A stretch of DNA of 64,000 nt from Spirulinaceae cyanobacterium SM2_1_0 (GTDB lineage Bacteria > Cyanobacteriota > Cyanobacteriia > Cyanobacteriales > Spirulinaceae). Numbering within the stretch: position 1 is the first letter of the stretch; the number at the start of each line of letters is the position of its first letter. The stretch covers positions 1-64,000 of the forward strand of contig JAAUTY010000002.1 in NCBI GenBank assembly GCA_012031265.1, written 5' to 3'. The notes beneath the pieces were generated by a model. It made no database searches. It worked only from the letters and a program-made list of their open reading frames with translations, and was not told the DNA's origin. The position numbers were made by a program, and so were the translations under genes. This document shows positions 1 through 8,735 of the stretch, one piece after another.

Positions 1-57
1 GTGTTGCGCGCTTGGATTGTGGTGGTCATGGGATTAATGATTTCGTTAAAGAGCTGA
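1..57 (+). CDS. C-terminal end of a membrane protein (partial)
   Basis: Reading frame 1 is open from the first base to tandem stops at 55-60 (TGA, TAA). The 18 visible residues are mostly hydrophobic (key part WIVVVMGLMISL) followed by a short basic end, as expected for a last transmembrane helix with a small cytoplasmic tail. The rest of the gene lies upstream of the window. The family cannot be identified from so little; the frame could also be open by chance. Confidence 0.3.
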   Translation: MLRAWIVVVMGLMISLKS

Positions 58-263
58 TAATTGGGCAGTTTCCTGCCTTGGGCCTATCTTAACGACTCTG
101 TTGCGTTTTGTAAAGGGTAGATGTCGCGCTGGAACGATGCTCGAAGCCAAGCGGTGAGGAGAGATCGTTTGTCCTCGGCTGCATGGGGGTCTCAGAATCG
201 TTAGGGGAAATCTAATCTGCGGCACACTATTAGGTAACAGCGCAATTCGTGATTATAGAAGTC

Positions 264-434
264 ATGGCTCGCCAAGTCCGTAAAGCTGATTTGCCGGAAA
301 AAATCTGCCCCGTCTGCGATCGCCCCTTCACTTGGCGCAAGAAGTGGGCTGACTGCTGGGATGAGGTGAAGTACTGTTCACAGCGCTGCCGACGACGGCG
401 ATCGCTTGCTCAAGCTGACACCCCAAATCGTTAA
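264..434 (+). CDS. DUF2256 family small zinc-ribbon-like protein
   Basis: A 56-residue basic protein with the typical DUF2256 layout: CPVC near residue 17, then PFTWRKKW and a C-terminal [10 protein letters not shown]. The four cysteines (CxxC and CxxxC) suggest a small zinc-binding fold. The ATG at 264 is chosen because homologues begin just before the KADLPEK segment; an in-frame GTG at 249 would add five residues. The function of this family, common in cyanobacteria and proteobacteria, is not established. It stands alone, with 186 bases to the next gene. Confidence 0.8.
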   Translation: MARQVRKADLPEKICPVCDRPFTWRKKWADCWDEVKYCSQRCRRRRSLAQADTPNR

Positions 435-620
435 GATTGCAGAGGACTTCCAGGCAGGCTTGCGAGTGTAGAGTGGGAATGTTGACTGGTTGCAATCAAT
501 TCCAACCAATGTCCACGATCTCAGTAATCACTTGCGAGCCGAGCTTGCTTGAGCCGATCGCGGCGATAGACGGTAGTCGCTAAAGCGAGTTTCGATTGGT
601 AGCTCTATTGGCAACGCGAT

Positions 621-1442
621 ATGCACATCTGGCAAGCTGATTTTTACAAACGCACGCAGCCGAATGCCCAAGGTGAACTCGTCTGGAGTCTGCTGATCTG
701 TGATGCAGACGGCAACACGATTTGCGAGGCAGAATGTCCACAGTCGGCTGCAAGTTCTGAGTGGCTCACTGAACAGTTACAGACGGCGCTCAGGCAGCAT
801 CCCCGCCCCGAACAGTTGCAAGCGTTTCGGCCCCAGTCAGTGAATCTACTGGCGATCGCTGCTGAAAAGCTGGATCTGGCGGTCGAACCGACTCGGCACA
901 CCCCAGCACTGAAGCAGGCGCTCGAAACCCGTGCGGTGACGGCCGTGCTCGAAAAACCGCCGCCGCGACCCCTACCCGATAATCTCTGGGGCGAGACTTG
1001 GCGCTTTGCAGCACTACCCGCAGGCGAGCTGACGGCTTTTCGGGATCGCCCTCTGCCCGTTTTGGACTGGCCGCCGGATCTCGATCTGCTTACGTCCGGA
1101 TTAGCCTTCGACCTACCCATTCCTGGCCTGATTGTTTATGGCGGACGGCGATCGCTGCAACTCGTACAGTGGCTCACCGCGGTTCGCCCCGTCGCTCTCA
1201 ACTACATCCCTACTAATGATCGCCGCGCGGGCGGTTTAGTGCTGGAAGCGGGCTTGGTCGAACGTTGGGTTTTGCTGACCTTTGAAGATCCTGAAGTGGC
1301 ACGGGCGGCCAAGAATTTCCACCAACGCCTGCAAGCCAGTCACGGTCTGCATTTTCTGCTTGTGCAGCCAGATGATTCGGGGATGACCTATACCGGCTTT
1401 TGGCTGCTCCGCCAGGAAGCTGCCAGCGAGTTAGCCGGATAG
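621..1442 (+). CDS. Tab2/Atab2-like RNA-binding protein (DUF1092)
   Basis: A 273-residue soluble protein that starts MHIWQADFYKR, the hallmark N-terminus of the cyanobacterial/plastid Tab2 family. A second family segment lies near the C-terminus (GLVERWVLLTFEDPEVARAAK, quoted in part: VERWVLLTF). In algae and plants, Tab2/Atab2 binds the 5' leader of psaB mRNA and is needed for photosystem I translation; the cyanobacterial protein is presumed to have a related RNA-linked role. Length matches the family. No partner gene is adjacent. Confidence 0.85.
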   Translation: MHIWQADFYKRTQPNAQGELVWSLLICDADGNTICEAECPQSAASSEWLTEQLQTALRQHPRPEQLQAFRPQSVNLLAIAAEKLDLAVEPTRHTPALKQALETRAVTAVLEKPPPRPLPDNLWGETWRFAALPAGELTAFRDRPLPVLDWPPDLDLLTSGLAFDLPIPGLIVYGGRRSLQLVQWLTAVRPVALNYIPTNDRRAGGLVLEAGLVERWVLLTFEDPEVARAAKNFHQRLQASHGLHFLLVQPDDSGMTYTGFWLLRQEAASELAG

Positions 1443-1510
1443 CAACCTCAGTTGACCGCCACCAAGTGGCATCGTGCTTGTTCCCAAGCACTCCAACTTG
1501 CCATGGGACT

Positions 1511-1562
1511 TGACACTGTGTAGAAATGACACTATTATCAAATTACCGTGTAGTTTTGACAC
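1511..1562. repeat. Repeated GTGTAG-N3-TGACAC motif, possible IS-end remnant
   Basis: GTGTAGAAATGACAC (1518-1532) and GTGTAGTTTTGACAC (1548-1562) lie exactly 30 bases apart, and a further TGACAC sits at 1511-1516. Regularly spaced short repeats of this kind occur at the ends of IS21/IS481-like elements, where the transposase binds. No transposase gene is nearby, so this would be a solitary end left beside the hydrolase gene. It could instead be an operator for that gene. Confidence 0.35.
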
Positions 1563-1629
1563 GAAGTCAGCAACTGCTGACTCGCCACAAAACCGCGCTC
1601 TCGACCCGCCGCGTTTGGACAAACTTGAG

Positions 1630-2673
1630 ATGACTCTCCCCACCACAACCCAATTACCGCTCCCGATCTTTTTTGCCCCGGATACCGTCGGCGAAATCTG
1701 GCGGGTTCCCTACCAGGAGCGCGCCGCCCAAGCCGCTGACTGGGCAAAGCTGTATGGCTTGCAACCAGCCGCAAAAGACCGTCTGCGAATTTGCCTGACG
1801 ATCATCGATGCCCAGAACACCTTTTGCATCCCCGGTCACGAGTTATTTGTCGGCGGCCGCTCGGGTACCGGTGCAATTGACGACAACCGCCGCCTCTGCG
1901 AGTTCATCTACCGCAATCTGGGCACGCTGACGGAAATTGCGCCGACGCTGGATACCCATACGGCGATGCAGATTTTCCACCCAGTTTTCTGGGTCAATGA
2001 TGTGGGTGAACATCCGGCCCCGATGACCAACATCACAGCTGAGGATGTGCAAAAAGGCGTCTGGAAAGTCAACCCGGCGATCGCTTATAGTCTCGGCAAT
2101 AGCCACTACTTGCTTCTACAAAAACACGCGCAGCACTACGCCGAACAGCTCGCCCAAGATGGTAAGTATCCGCTGACCATTTGGCCCTATCACTCGATGC
2201 TCGGTGGCATCGGTCACGCCCTCGTCGCCGCTGTTGAAGAGGCTTGCTTTTTTCACAACATAGCGCGCCGTAGTCAGACTTGTTTTGAAATCAAAGGCGG
2301 TAACCCGCTGACCGAAAATTATTCCGTCCTGCGTCCCGAAGTCCTGGCTGACCCGAGTGGTCGCCCCATTGCTCAGAAAAATACCCGCTTTATCCAAAAA
2401 CTCTTGGATTTTGATGCGGTGATTATCGCTGGGCAAGCCAAGAGTCACTGTGTTGCTTGGACGATTGACGATTTACTCAGCGAAATCCAAGCACAAGACC
2501 CACAACTGGCCGAGAAGGTCTACTTGCTCGAGGACTGCACTTCGCCAGTCGTCGTGCCGAATGTAGTCGATTTCACCGACCAGGCGGATGCGGCTTTTCA
2601 ACGCTTTGCGGATGCTGGGATGAAGCTGGTGAAATCGACAGATGAGATCATGAGCTGGCCGGGGATTGAGTGA
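1630..2673 (+). CDS. Isochorismatase/nicotinamidase-family cysteine hydrolase
   Basis: A 347-residue protein of the cysteine-hydrolase (isochorismatase-like) fold. The strand carrying the first catalytic Asp is seen in [10 protein letters not shown], and the catalytic Cys in [10 protein letters not shown]; both are in the expected order. It is longer than classical nicotinamidases (about 200 residues), with an extra N-terminal segment and insertions, like the long bacterial and cyanobacterial homologues. The substrate cannot be read from sequence. The ATG at 1630 is preferred over in-frame upstream codons because the region before it holds repeated motifs, not protein-like sequence. Confidence 0.75.
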   Translation: MTLPTTTQLPLPIFFAPDTVGEIWRVPYQERAAQAADWAKLYGLQPAAKDRLRICLTIIDAQNTFCIPGHELFVGGRSGTGAIDDNRRLCEFIYRNLGTLTEIAPTLDTHTAMQIFHPVFWVNDVGEHPAPMTNITAEDVQKGVWKVNPAIAYSLGNSHYLLLQKHAQHYAEQLAQDGKYPLTIWPYHSMLGGIGHALVAAVEEACFFHNIARRSQTCFEIKGGNPLTENYSVLRPEVLADPSGRPIAQKNTRFIQKLLDFDAVIIAGQAKSHCVAWTIDDLLSEIQAQDPQLAEKVYLLEDCTSPVVVPNVVDFTDQADAAFQRFADAGMKLVKSTDEIMSWPGIE

Positions 2674-2768
2674 GCAACTCAAGGGCGATCGCCGCTCCTG
2701 TTACGCTAGGGCTAGAACCGCCATTCCTAAAGCCATCACACCGTCCAAACCCTGTATTCACAACTGCC

Positions 2769-3377
2769 ATGATTCAAGCCGAGCGACAGTTGGTAACCTT
2801 CGAGGAGTTTCTGGATACCTATCCCGAAACCGGACATTATGAACTACATCGAGGAGTAATTGTTGAATTGCAACCCACAGGCACACATGAGGACATCGCT
2901 GGTTTCATCATTGCGGAATTCAACGACCAAATCCGTAGCCAGACTTTTCCCTATTCGATTCCGCGTAGCGGGATCGTGCGCTCACTTGATGCGGAGTCCG
3001 GTTATCAACCTGACGTGCTCGTTCTCAATCGTCCAGCCCTTGCAGATGAACCGATGTGGACGAAGCGTTCAACGATTACACGCGGCGAGTCAGTCAAGAT
3101 TGCCATTGAGGTGGCAAGCACGAATTGGCGTGATGATTATCTCAAGAAACTGCACGATTACGAGCTATTAGGAATCCCTGAATACTGGATCGTCGATCAT
3201 CTGGGGCTTGCCGCCGGACGTTACATCGGGACGCCAAAGCAGCCGACGATTTCGATCTACACCCTGGATGAGGATGAGTATCAGGTGAACCAGTTTCGGG
3301 GCAGCGATCGCCTCATTTCCCCTACCTTTCCTGATCTCGATCTGACCGCCGAACAAGTTTTTCAGGCGCAGCGCTGA
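2769..3377 (+). CDS. Uma2 family (DUF820) putative restriction-like endonuclease
   Basis: A 202-residue protein of the Uma2/DUF820 family, which has a PD-(D/E)xK nuclease-like fold and is strongly expanded in cyanobacteria. Visible core elements are the early E-x-H-R-G segment (YELHRGVIVEL), YQPDVLVLNR carrying the metal-binding Asp, IAIEVAST with the Glu, and DYLKKLHDYELLGIPEYWIVD. Cellular function is unknown. The start at ATG 2769 matches the usual N-terminus; the frame is open upstream without family similarity. It is unrelated in sequence detail to the two Uma2 copies near 60 kb. Confidence 0.8.
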   Translation: MIQAERQLVTFEEFLDTYPETGHYELHRGVIVELQPTGTHEDIAGFIIAEFNDQIRSQTFPYSIPRSGIVRSLDAESGYQPDVLVLNRPALADEPMWTKRSTITRGESVKIAIEVASTNWRDDYLKKLHDYELLGIPEYWIVDHLGLAAGRYIGTPKQPTISIYTLDEDEYQVNQFRGSDRLISPTFPDLDLTAEQVFQAQR

Positions 3378-3400
3378 GTCTGACTGAGCGCGAGCTGGGA

Positions 3401-3427
3401 AAAAAATAGGGTGCAACATCTGCACCC
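3401..3427 (-). terminator. Hairpin with A/T tract between Uma2 and vWA genes
   Basis: GGGTGCA (3409-3415) pairs with TGCACCC (3421-3427) around a five-base loop. A run of A at 3401-3406 means that, on the minus strand, the hairpin is followed by a T run, the form of an intrinsic terminator for antisense transcription. On the plus strand it lies 34 bases before the vWA start codon and could affect its leader. Confidence 0.4.
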
Positions 3428-3460
3428 CAGAACCAACATATACCTACACCCTAGATTACC

Positions 3461-4261
3461 ATGTCTCAAACCACCCCGAATCTCAATCAACTCTTTGAAA
3501 ATGCCCAAAACGAAGGGCTGCTCTCGACGACCTCGATGCAGGCGCTGAATGTTACCGATATTGGCGCGGAAATCCAAGCCGGACTGGGCATCAGCATTGA
3601 TGACGTGACGACGAGCGAAGTGGTCTTGGTCACGATCATGCCCGACGACTCTAGCTCGATTCGCTTCAGCGGCAATGCTCAGGCCGTGCGCGGCGGTCAC
3701 AATGCGATTCTGGATGCCCTCAGCGTGACCGCGCAGCGGGACAGCATCTTGATTCACAATCGCTACCTGAATGGTCATGTCCTCTACCCCTACTGTGGTC
3801 TCGACCAGGCGCAGCGAATGACGCCGCAAAACTACGATCCGAATCAGGGCACGCCCCTCTACGACCAGACCGTGGTTTTGCTCGGAACGGTTCTCGCAAA
3901 GGCGCAGGAGTTTGAGAACAATGGCATACCGGTGCGTACGATCACGCTGATCATCACCGACGGGGCCGACCAGCACTCGCAGCGATCGCGCCCCGGTGAT
4001 GTCGCGGCACTGGTCAACGATTTGCTCCGGCATGAAAACCACATCGTCGCCGCCATGGGCATCGATGATAGCAGTGGCGGCGACTATTTTCGCTCCGTCT
4101 TCAAGCAAATGGGCATTCGTGACGAATGGGTCTTGACGCCGGGGAATAGCGATCGCGAGATCCAAAAAGCCTTTCAAGTCTTCTCGCAATCAGCCGTGCG
4201 GCTGAGCCAGAGCGCCAGCTCGTTTAGCCACTCGGGCCTCGGCGGCTTTGGTCAGTCCTGA
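3461..4261 (+). CDS. von Willebrand factor A domain protein
   Basis: A 266-residue protein made almost entirely of one vWA domain. The metal-ion-dependent adhesion site is visible: DDSSS (DxSxS pattern) near residue 62, a Thr in QGTPLYDQT near 128, and the later Asp in ITDGADQHS near 168. No signal peptide or membrane segment is seen, so it is probably cytoplasmic and binds a protein partner through Mg2+. The C-terminus is rich in Ser, Gly and Phe. The partner is not evident from neighbours; it stands alone between the Uma2 gene and the convergent DUF72 gene. Confidence 0.75.
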   Translation: MSQTTPNLNQLFENAQNEGLLSTTSMQALNVTDIGAEIQAGLGISIDDVTTSEVVLVTIMPDDSSSIRFSGNAQAVRGGHNAILDALSVTAQRDSILIHNRYLNGHVLYPYCGLDQAQRMTPQNYDPNQGTPLYDQTVVLLGTVLAKAQEFENNGIPVRTITLIITDGADQHSQRSRPGDVAALVNDLLRHENHIVAAMGIDDSSGGDYFRSVFKQMGIRDEWVLTPGNSDREIQKAFQVFSQSAVRLSQSASSFSHSGLGGFGQS

Positions 4262-4309
4262 TCGCTTGGTTCCCGATAGACCGCAACGGTCTCTCCCTGA
4301 CTTCAGCGT

Positions 4310-5206
4310 TCATTTCGGATGATTGCTGGTGGGATCGACACTGGCAAACAAGTCCAACTGTTGGGGGGCGGCGATCGCCTCCCAAGGCAATGGCGGCACA
4401 GGCGCGCCTTGCTCAACCAAATTGCGATAGAACTCACGCGCAATCAAGGGCGAGTAATCTTCAACGGGGCAGTGGACAAAGTAGTAAATGCGCTGCCCTT
4501 GACGCAACCAGTCATCCAAGCGCTGGCTCCACTCTTGCAAGTAGGGCTGATTGCGTGCCCGTTGCGGATGGCTAATGAAGCGCACCAAGCTGAAATCCGC
4601 CGTGAGAAACGGCTGCAAGGGCACATCCGGCTTGCGGCGTTCGGAGTGCAGTTGGGGGTCATCGGGGCACTGATAAATCGGTCGCGTGTCGAGCAAAACG
4701 CGGCCGACTCCCAAATCTTGCAGCAGGGTGTTGAGCATTGCGGCCGCTTCAGTGGTGAACCAATGGTGGTGCCGGACTTCGAGGGCGATCGCCCGCTCGC
4801 CCACCAGGGCCTGTAAAAAAGTCGTCAAATCCTGGCGAGACTCGGGGCTATAGCGGGGCGGCAACTGCACAATCAGCGGGCCGAGGCGATCGCCGAGATG
4901 CTCCGCCATGTGGGCCTGAAAGCGCCGGGCCGCCGCAATCTGGGGTTGCAGGCATCCTTGGTGCGTCACCGCTTGCGGAAATTTGGGGCAAAACTGAAAG
5001 CCAGCGGGGGTTTGAGCCACCCAGCGAGTTAGAGCCGAGGCACTGGGGACAGCATAGAAGCTGCTGTTCCCTTCGACAGCCGTGAAGCGATCGCCGTAGA
5101 GCTGCAAGAAGCGCGAGGGCGAACTGCCCGACGGGTAAACCTCACCCACCCAGCCCTTGTAAGCCCACACGGCACATCCCAAGTAAAACTGTTGCTGACC
5201 CGCCAC
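4310..5206 (-). CDS. DUF72 domain protein (YecE-like)
   Basis: A 298-residue DUF72 protein with a TIM-barrel-like fold of unknown activity. Family hallmarks are the N-terminal YLGCAVWAYKGW, NSSFYAVPS, FCPKFPQAVTH, and RHHHWF in the middle. The GTG at 5206 is taken as start because the family begins just before this LGC segment. The frame stays open to 5350 but that part overlaps the start of the divergent nblS gene. The stop lies about 50 bases from the convergent vWA gene. DUF72 proteins have been linked to metal or nucleotide binding, without a settled role. Confidence 0.75.
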   Translation of the reverse strand: MAGQQQFYLGCAVWAYKGWVGEVYPSGSSPSRFLQLYGDRFTAVEGNSSFYAVPSASALTRWVAQTPAGFQFCPKFPQAVTHQGCLQPQIAAARRFQAHMAEHLGDRLGPLIVQLPPRYSPESRQDLTTFLQALVGERAIALEVRHHHWFTTEAAAMLNTLLQDLGVGRVLLDTRPIYQCPDDPQLHSERRKPDVPLQPFLTADFSLVRFISHPQRARNQPYLQEWSQRLDDWLRQGQRIYYFVHCPVEDYSPLIAREFYRNLVEQGAPVPPLPWEAIAAPQQLDLFASVDPTSNHPK

Positions 5207-5279
5207 GCTGGTTAAAATTCCCTGACAATTGAGACACCCCGTTTCGCACGCGCGGCTACCCCAAGGTGATTCGATATAA

Positions 5280-7334
5280 TTGTCGCTGACATCATCACTG
5301 GATTTTGCAACTGAGGCTGCTTTGTTAGGGTTTTTGCACGCACTTCGCAACGCGATCGGTCGCTGGTGGTCGGAGTTTACCCTTCAGACTCGCTTGATGG
5401 CTGGCGCAACCCTGGTTGTGTCGCTGATCATGAGCGGCCTGACATTTTGGGCGGTGAATACCATCCAACAGGACGCCCGCCTCAATGACACTCGCTTCGG
5501 CAGTGACCTCGGCCTCCTACTGGCCGCCAACGTCGCCCCGCTAATTGCCGAGGACAATCTCGGCGAAATGGCACGTTTTTCCAGTCGCTTCTACCGCAGC
5601 ACCTCTAGCGTTCGTTATCTGCTGTATGCCGATGAAGACGGCAATATCTTTTTTGGCATCCCCTACAGCGAAGCCGAAGTTCAGAATTCACTAACCATTC
5701 AGCGTCACATCGAACTCCCCGACAGTTATTCCCGCCATGCGGATTTGCCGCTGGTGCGCCAGCATCTCAGCCCAGGGGGCGAAGTGACCGATGTTTTTGT
5801 GCCGCTCCGCCACGATGGTAATTACTTGGGGGTGTTGGCAATCGGGATCAATCCCAATCCCACGGTCGTTGCCTCGTCCAATTTGACGCGCGATGTTACC
5901 ATTGCGGTTTTTGTCTCCATTTGGACAATGGTGATTCTTGGGGCAGTTTTCAATGCTCTGACGATCACGCGACCGATTAAAGAATTGTTGGTGGGCGTCA
6001 AGAGTATTGCCGCCGGTGATTTTCAACAACGCGTTGATTTACCTTTTGGGGGGGAACTGGGCGAGCTAATTTCGAGCTTCAATGAAATGGCGGAACGTCT
6101 CGAACGCTATGAGGAGCAAAATATTGAGGAGCTGACCTCAGAAAAGGCAAAGTTAGAGACATTGGTTTCAACGATTGCAGATGGAGCGGTATTGTTGAAT
6201 ACCGATTTGCAAATTATTCTCGTCAATCCGACAGCCCGACGTATTTTCGGCTGGGAGGGAGATGATCTGATTGGGAATAATGTCTTGCATGAACTGCCCG
6301 CGCCGGTGACGATGCAACTGACGCGATCGCTCTACCACATCGCCAACGGTCAACGCCTCAAGAGCACACAGACCCACGAAGTGAGGACGGCTGAACGCAA
6401 CGAAGGCGACGAGTTTCGGGTTACCCTCAGCGAGCCAACCGAGCGCACCATCCGCATCCTGCTGACGCAGGTACTCGACCAATACCGCGAGAATGTCAGA
6501 GGTCTGGCGATGACGGTGCAGGACATCACCCGCGAGGTCGAGTTGAATGAGGCGAAAGGGCGCTTCATTAGCAATGTTTCTCACGAGTTACGGACGCCGT
6601 TGTTCAACATCAAATCGTTTATTGAAACCCTTTATGAGTACGGCGAGGACTTGAGTGAAACCCAACGACGTGATTTCCTGCACACCGCGAACCATGAGAC
6701 CGACCGGCTCACCCGTCTCGTCAATGATGTGCTCGATCTGTCACGCTTGGAGTCAGCCAAGGCTTATCAGCTTAGAGCCGTTGAGATTTCCCAGCCGATT
6801 GAGCAGACGTTACGCACCTACCAACTCAATGCCAAAGATAAGGGTATTTCGATTTCGCAGGAGATTGAGCCAAATTTGCCGTCTGTGTTGGGTCATTACG
6901 ATTTATTACTCCAGGTGTTTGCGAATTTAGTCGGTAACTCGCTCAAATTCACGGAGTCGGGTGGTTGTGTCGTGATCCGCGCCTATCAGCTTGAGCCAGA
7001 AACTCACCATGTCCCTAGTTCGCCCCCAAAGGTGCGGGTAGAAGTGTCTGACACGGGCACGGGTATTGATCCTGAAGACCGCGAAGCCATTTTTGACCGC
7101 TTCTTCCGGGTTGAAAATCGGGTGCATACCTTGGAAGGGACAGGTCTGGGATTGTCCATTGTGCAGAATATTGTCAATAAGCATCACAGCAAAGTTCATC
7201 TGCTCAGTGAGGTCGGTGTTGGCAGCACCTTCTGGTTTGATCTTGAGGTATACCAAGAAGATGCCTTACTCACACAACCGCTGATTGTGACGGGTCGTGA
7301 GGGTCAACCCTCTGTTAGCTCGTCCGCGCCTTAA
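5280..7334 (+). CDS. nblS: Sensor histidine kinase NblS (Hik33/DspA)
   Basis: A 684-residue membrane sensor kinase matching NblS/Hik33, the conserved cyanobacterial kinase for high light, cold, nutrient and redox stress. Order: N-terminal RWWSEFTLQTRLMAG and first membrane helix (about 40-60), periplasmic sensing region (60-205), second helix (about 210-230), HAMP (230-285), PAS (295-350), HisKA with NVSHELRTP near 435, then ATPase boxes NLVGNSLKFT, SDTGTGID and GTGLGLSIV. It signals to the response regulator RpaB, not present here. The start is uncertain: a TTG at 5280 is used; a later in-frame TTG near 5322 is possible. It faces the DUF72 gene and converges with yraN. Confidence 0.9.
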   Translation: MSLTSSLDFATEAALLGFLHALRNAIGRWWSEFTLQTRLMAGATLVVSLIMSGLTFWAVNTIQQDARLNDTRFGSDLGLLLAANVAPLIAEDNLGEMARFSSRFYRSTSSVRYLLYADEDGNIFFGIPYSEAEVQNSLTIQRHIELPDSYSRHADLPLVRQHLSPGGEVTDVFVPLRHDGNYLGVLAIGINPNPTVVASSNLTRDVTIAVFVSIWTMVILGAVFNALTITRPIKELLVGVKSIAAGDFQQRVDLPFGGELGELISSFNEMAERLERYEEQNIEELTSEKAKLETLVSTIADGAVLLNTDLQIILVNPTARRIFGWEGDDLIGNNVLHELPAPVTMQLTRSLYHIANGQRLKSTQTHEVRTAERNEGDEFRVTLSEPTERTIRILLTQVLDQYRENVRGLAMTVQDITREVELNEAKGRFISNVSHELRTPLFNIKSFIETLYEYGEDLSETQRRDFLHTANHETDRLTRLVNDVLDLSRLESAKAYQLRAVEISQPIEQTLRTYQLNAKDKGISISQEIEPNLPSVLGHYDLLLQVFANLVGNSLKFTESGGCVVIRAYQLEPETHHVPSSPPKVRVEVSDTGTGIDPEDREAIFDRFFRVENRVHTLEGTGLGLSIVQNIVNKHHSKVHLLSEVGVGSTFWFDLEVYQEDALLTQPLIVTGREGQPSVSSSAP

Positions 7335-7358
7335 GCCAAGACAAGAATGGATCGCAAG

Positions 7359-7814
7359 CTACAGGCTGAAGGCAGCCGGGAGATAGTGCGCGAGGACAAA
7401 CTGATAACCAGCCCAGTCCACTGGTTTGCCCAAGCTTACCGGCGGCAGCTCCTGACTACGGACAGCACGCGGCTCAGCGCGGTAGGTGACGAGCGCTAGA
7501 TCAAAGCGGCAGGTTAGGCTAGCCTGCGACGGGTGCTCAGCGAGGAACAGCTCGGCGGTTCGCCACAGCTTGGCTTGTTTCTGTGGTGTCACGGCCAGCA
7601 AGCCGTCGGCATCCCAGTTGCGCGGCGATCGCGTTTTTACCTCCACGAAGGCAAGGGTTGCGGCGGTGGCGTCGCAGGCGATCAGATCCAGTTCGCCCCA
7701 GCGCGATCGCCAGTGTCGTGCCTGAATCGCCCAACCCTGATCAGTGAGCCAACGGGCCACAAGCTGCTCGCCGAGATTGCCGATCGTCGTTGTCGTTGGC
7801 TTGCGGGCGGCCAC
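7359..7814 (-). CDS. YraN family (UPF0102) nuclease-like protein
   Basis: A 151-residue YraN/UPF0102 protein. The family has an endonuclease-like fold: the N-terminal GNLGEQLVARWLTDQGW helix, then WGELDLIACD with the conserved Glu-Asp pair, and LAFVEVKTRS with the E-x-K catalytic signature. It may act in DNA processing, but no biochemical role is settled. It converges with nblS, with only 24 bases between stop codons. Confidence 0.85.
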   Translation of the reverse strand: MAARKPTTTTIGNLGEQLVARWLTDQGWAIQARHWRSRWGELDLIACDATAATLAFVEVKTRSPRNWDADGLLAVTPQKQAKLWRTAELFLAEHPSQASLTCRFDLALVTYRAEPRAVRSQELPPVSLGKPVDWAGYQFVLAHYLPAAFSL

Positions 7815-7966
7815 AAGGCTTTACTCCTGGGTTCAGATTACCTGCTAGGATCGCACAGGAGCGGAGCTTAGCGCACTTGCAGATTGCCCCTGGCGAGTGC
7901 CGGACGTGCCCAAGACGCGATGCTGCTCAAGATTTTTGATTTTTTTGTCGGATCGAGGAGGGAGCT

Positions 7967-8473
7967 GTGTCAAAGCTACGCCAGCGGTTAGCTAGTTGGT
8001 TGTGCCGTTTCAGTTTGGGACTCTTGATTTTGGTCTGGGGAGTGAGCGCGATCGCCCGCCCAATCTATGCCGATGATTACAACAAAGCCTTCATGCCCGA
8101 CGCGGAGTTCGCCAGTCAAGACCTGCGAGATTCCAGTTTTACATCCGCAACATTGCGCCACAGCAATTTTAGCCATGCCAATTTGGAAGGCGTCAGCTTT
8201 TTCTCTGCCAATCTGGACTCCGTAAACTTTGAGGGGGCGAACCTGCGTAACGCAATTTTGGGTTCAGCCCGACTCACGCGGACGAACCTGACGAATGCAG
8301 TGCTGGTGGGTGCGCTCGCTGCCAATGCCCGCTTCGAGGGGGCGACGATTGATGGTGCCGATTTCACGGGCGTTTTGCTGCGCAGCGATGTTGAGGCGAA
8401 ACTCTGTGAGGTGGCGCGGGGACGCAACCCAGAAACCGGACGCCTGACCCGCGACACGTTATTCTGCTTCTAG
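7967..8473 (+). CDS. Thylakoid-lumen pentapeptide-repeat protein (TL17/TL15-like)
   Basis: A 168-residue exported protein. A signal peptide (hydrophobic residues about 14-30, cleavage near IYA|DDYN) leads into pentapeptide repeats of the A(D/N)Lxx kind, for example FSHANLEGVSF and FEGANLRNAI, which form a right-handed beta-helix. The C-terminal LCEVARGRNPETGR...TLFC, with two cysteines, resembles plant lumenal pentapeptide proteins such as TL17. The GTG start at 7967 is supported by the strong ribosome site GAGGAGGGAG just upstream. Location in the thylakoid lumen is inferred; molecular role unknown. Confidence 0.8.
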   Translation: MSKLRQRLASWLCRFSLGLLILVWGVSAIARPIYADDYNKAFMPDAEFASQDLRDSSFTSATLRHSNFSHANLEGVSFFSANLDSVNFEGANLRNAILGSARLTRTNLTNAVLVGALAANARFEGATIDGADFTGVLLRSDVEAKLCEVARGRNPETGRLTRDTLFCF

Positions 8474-8735
8474 CTTTGAGTGGCTCACACTAGCATTCTC
8501 CAGAAAGCATCCGGAATTGCGATCACCAGCAGCGACATTTAGAACTGAGCAGGTGATCACTCGGTCTGCCCCAAACAAGCACTCACTGCCGTACCTTGAA
8601 CATAGCTGCGGGTTCGCTTAATGTTTAGGCAACTTGGCGGCTCGCCAACCTATCCCATATTCAGACTTAGAGGTTTTCAGTATACTAACTGAGAGCCCTC
8701 TGCCTGCCAGCCGGTCACTGCCAGGAACGCCCCCA

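Noticed and set aside
3362-4189. Long minus-strand open frame opposite the vWA gene
   Set aside because: The plus-strand frame has a complete vWA motif; the reverse is a shadow of codon bias.
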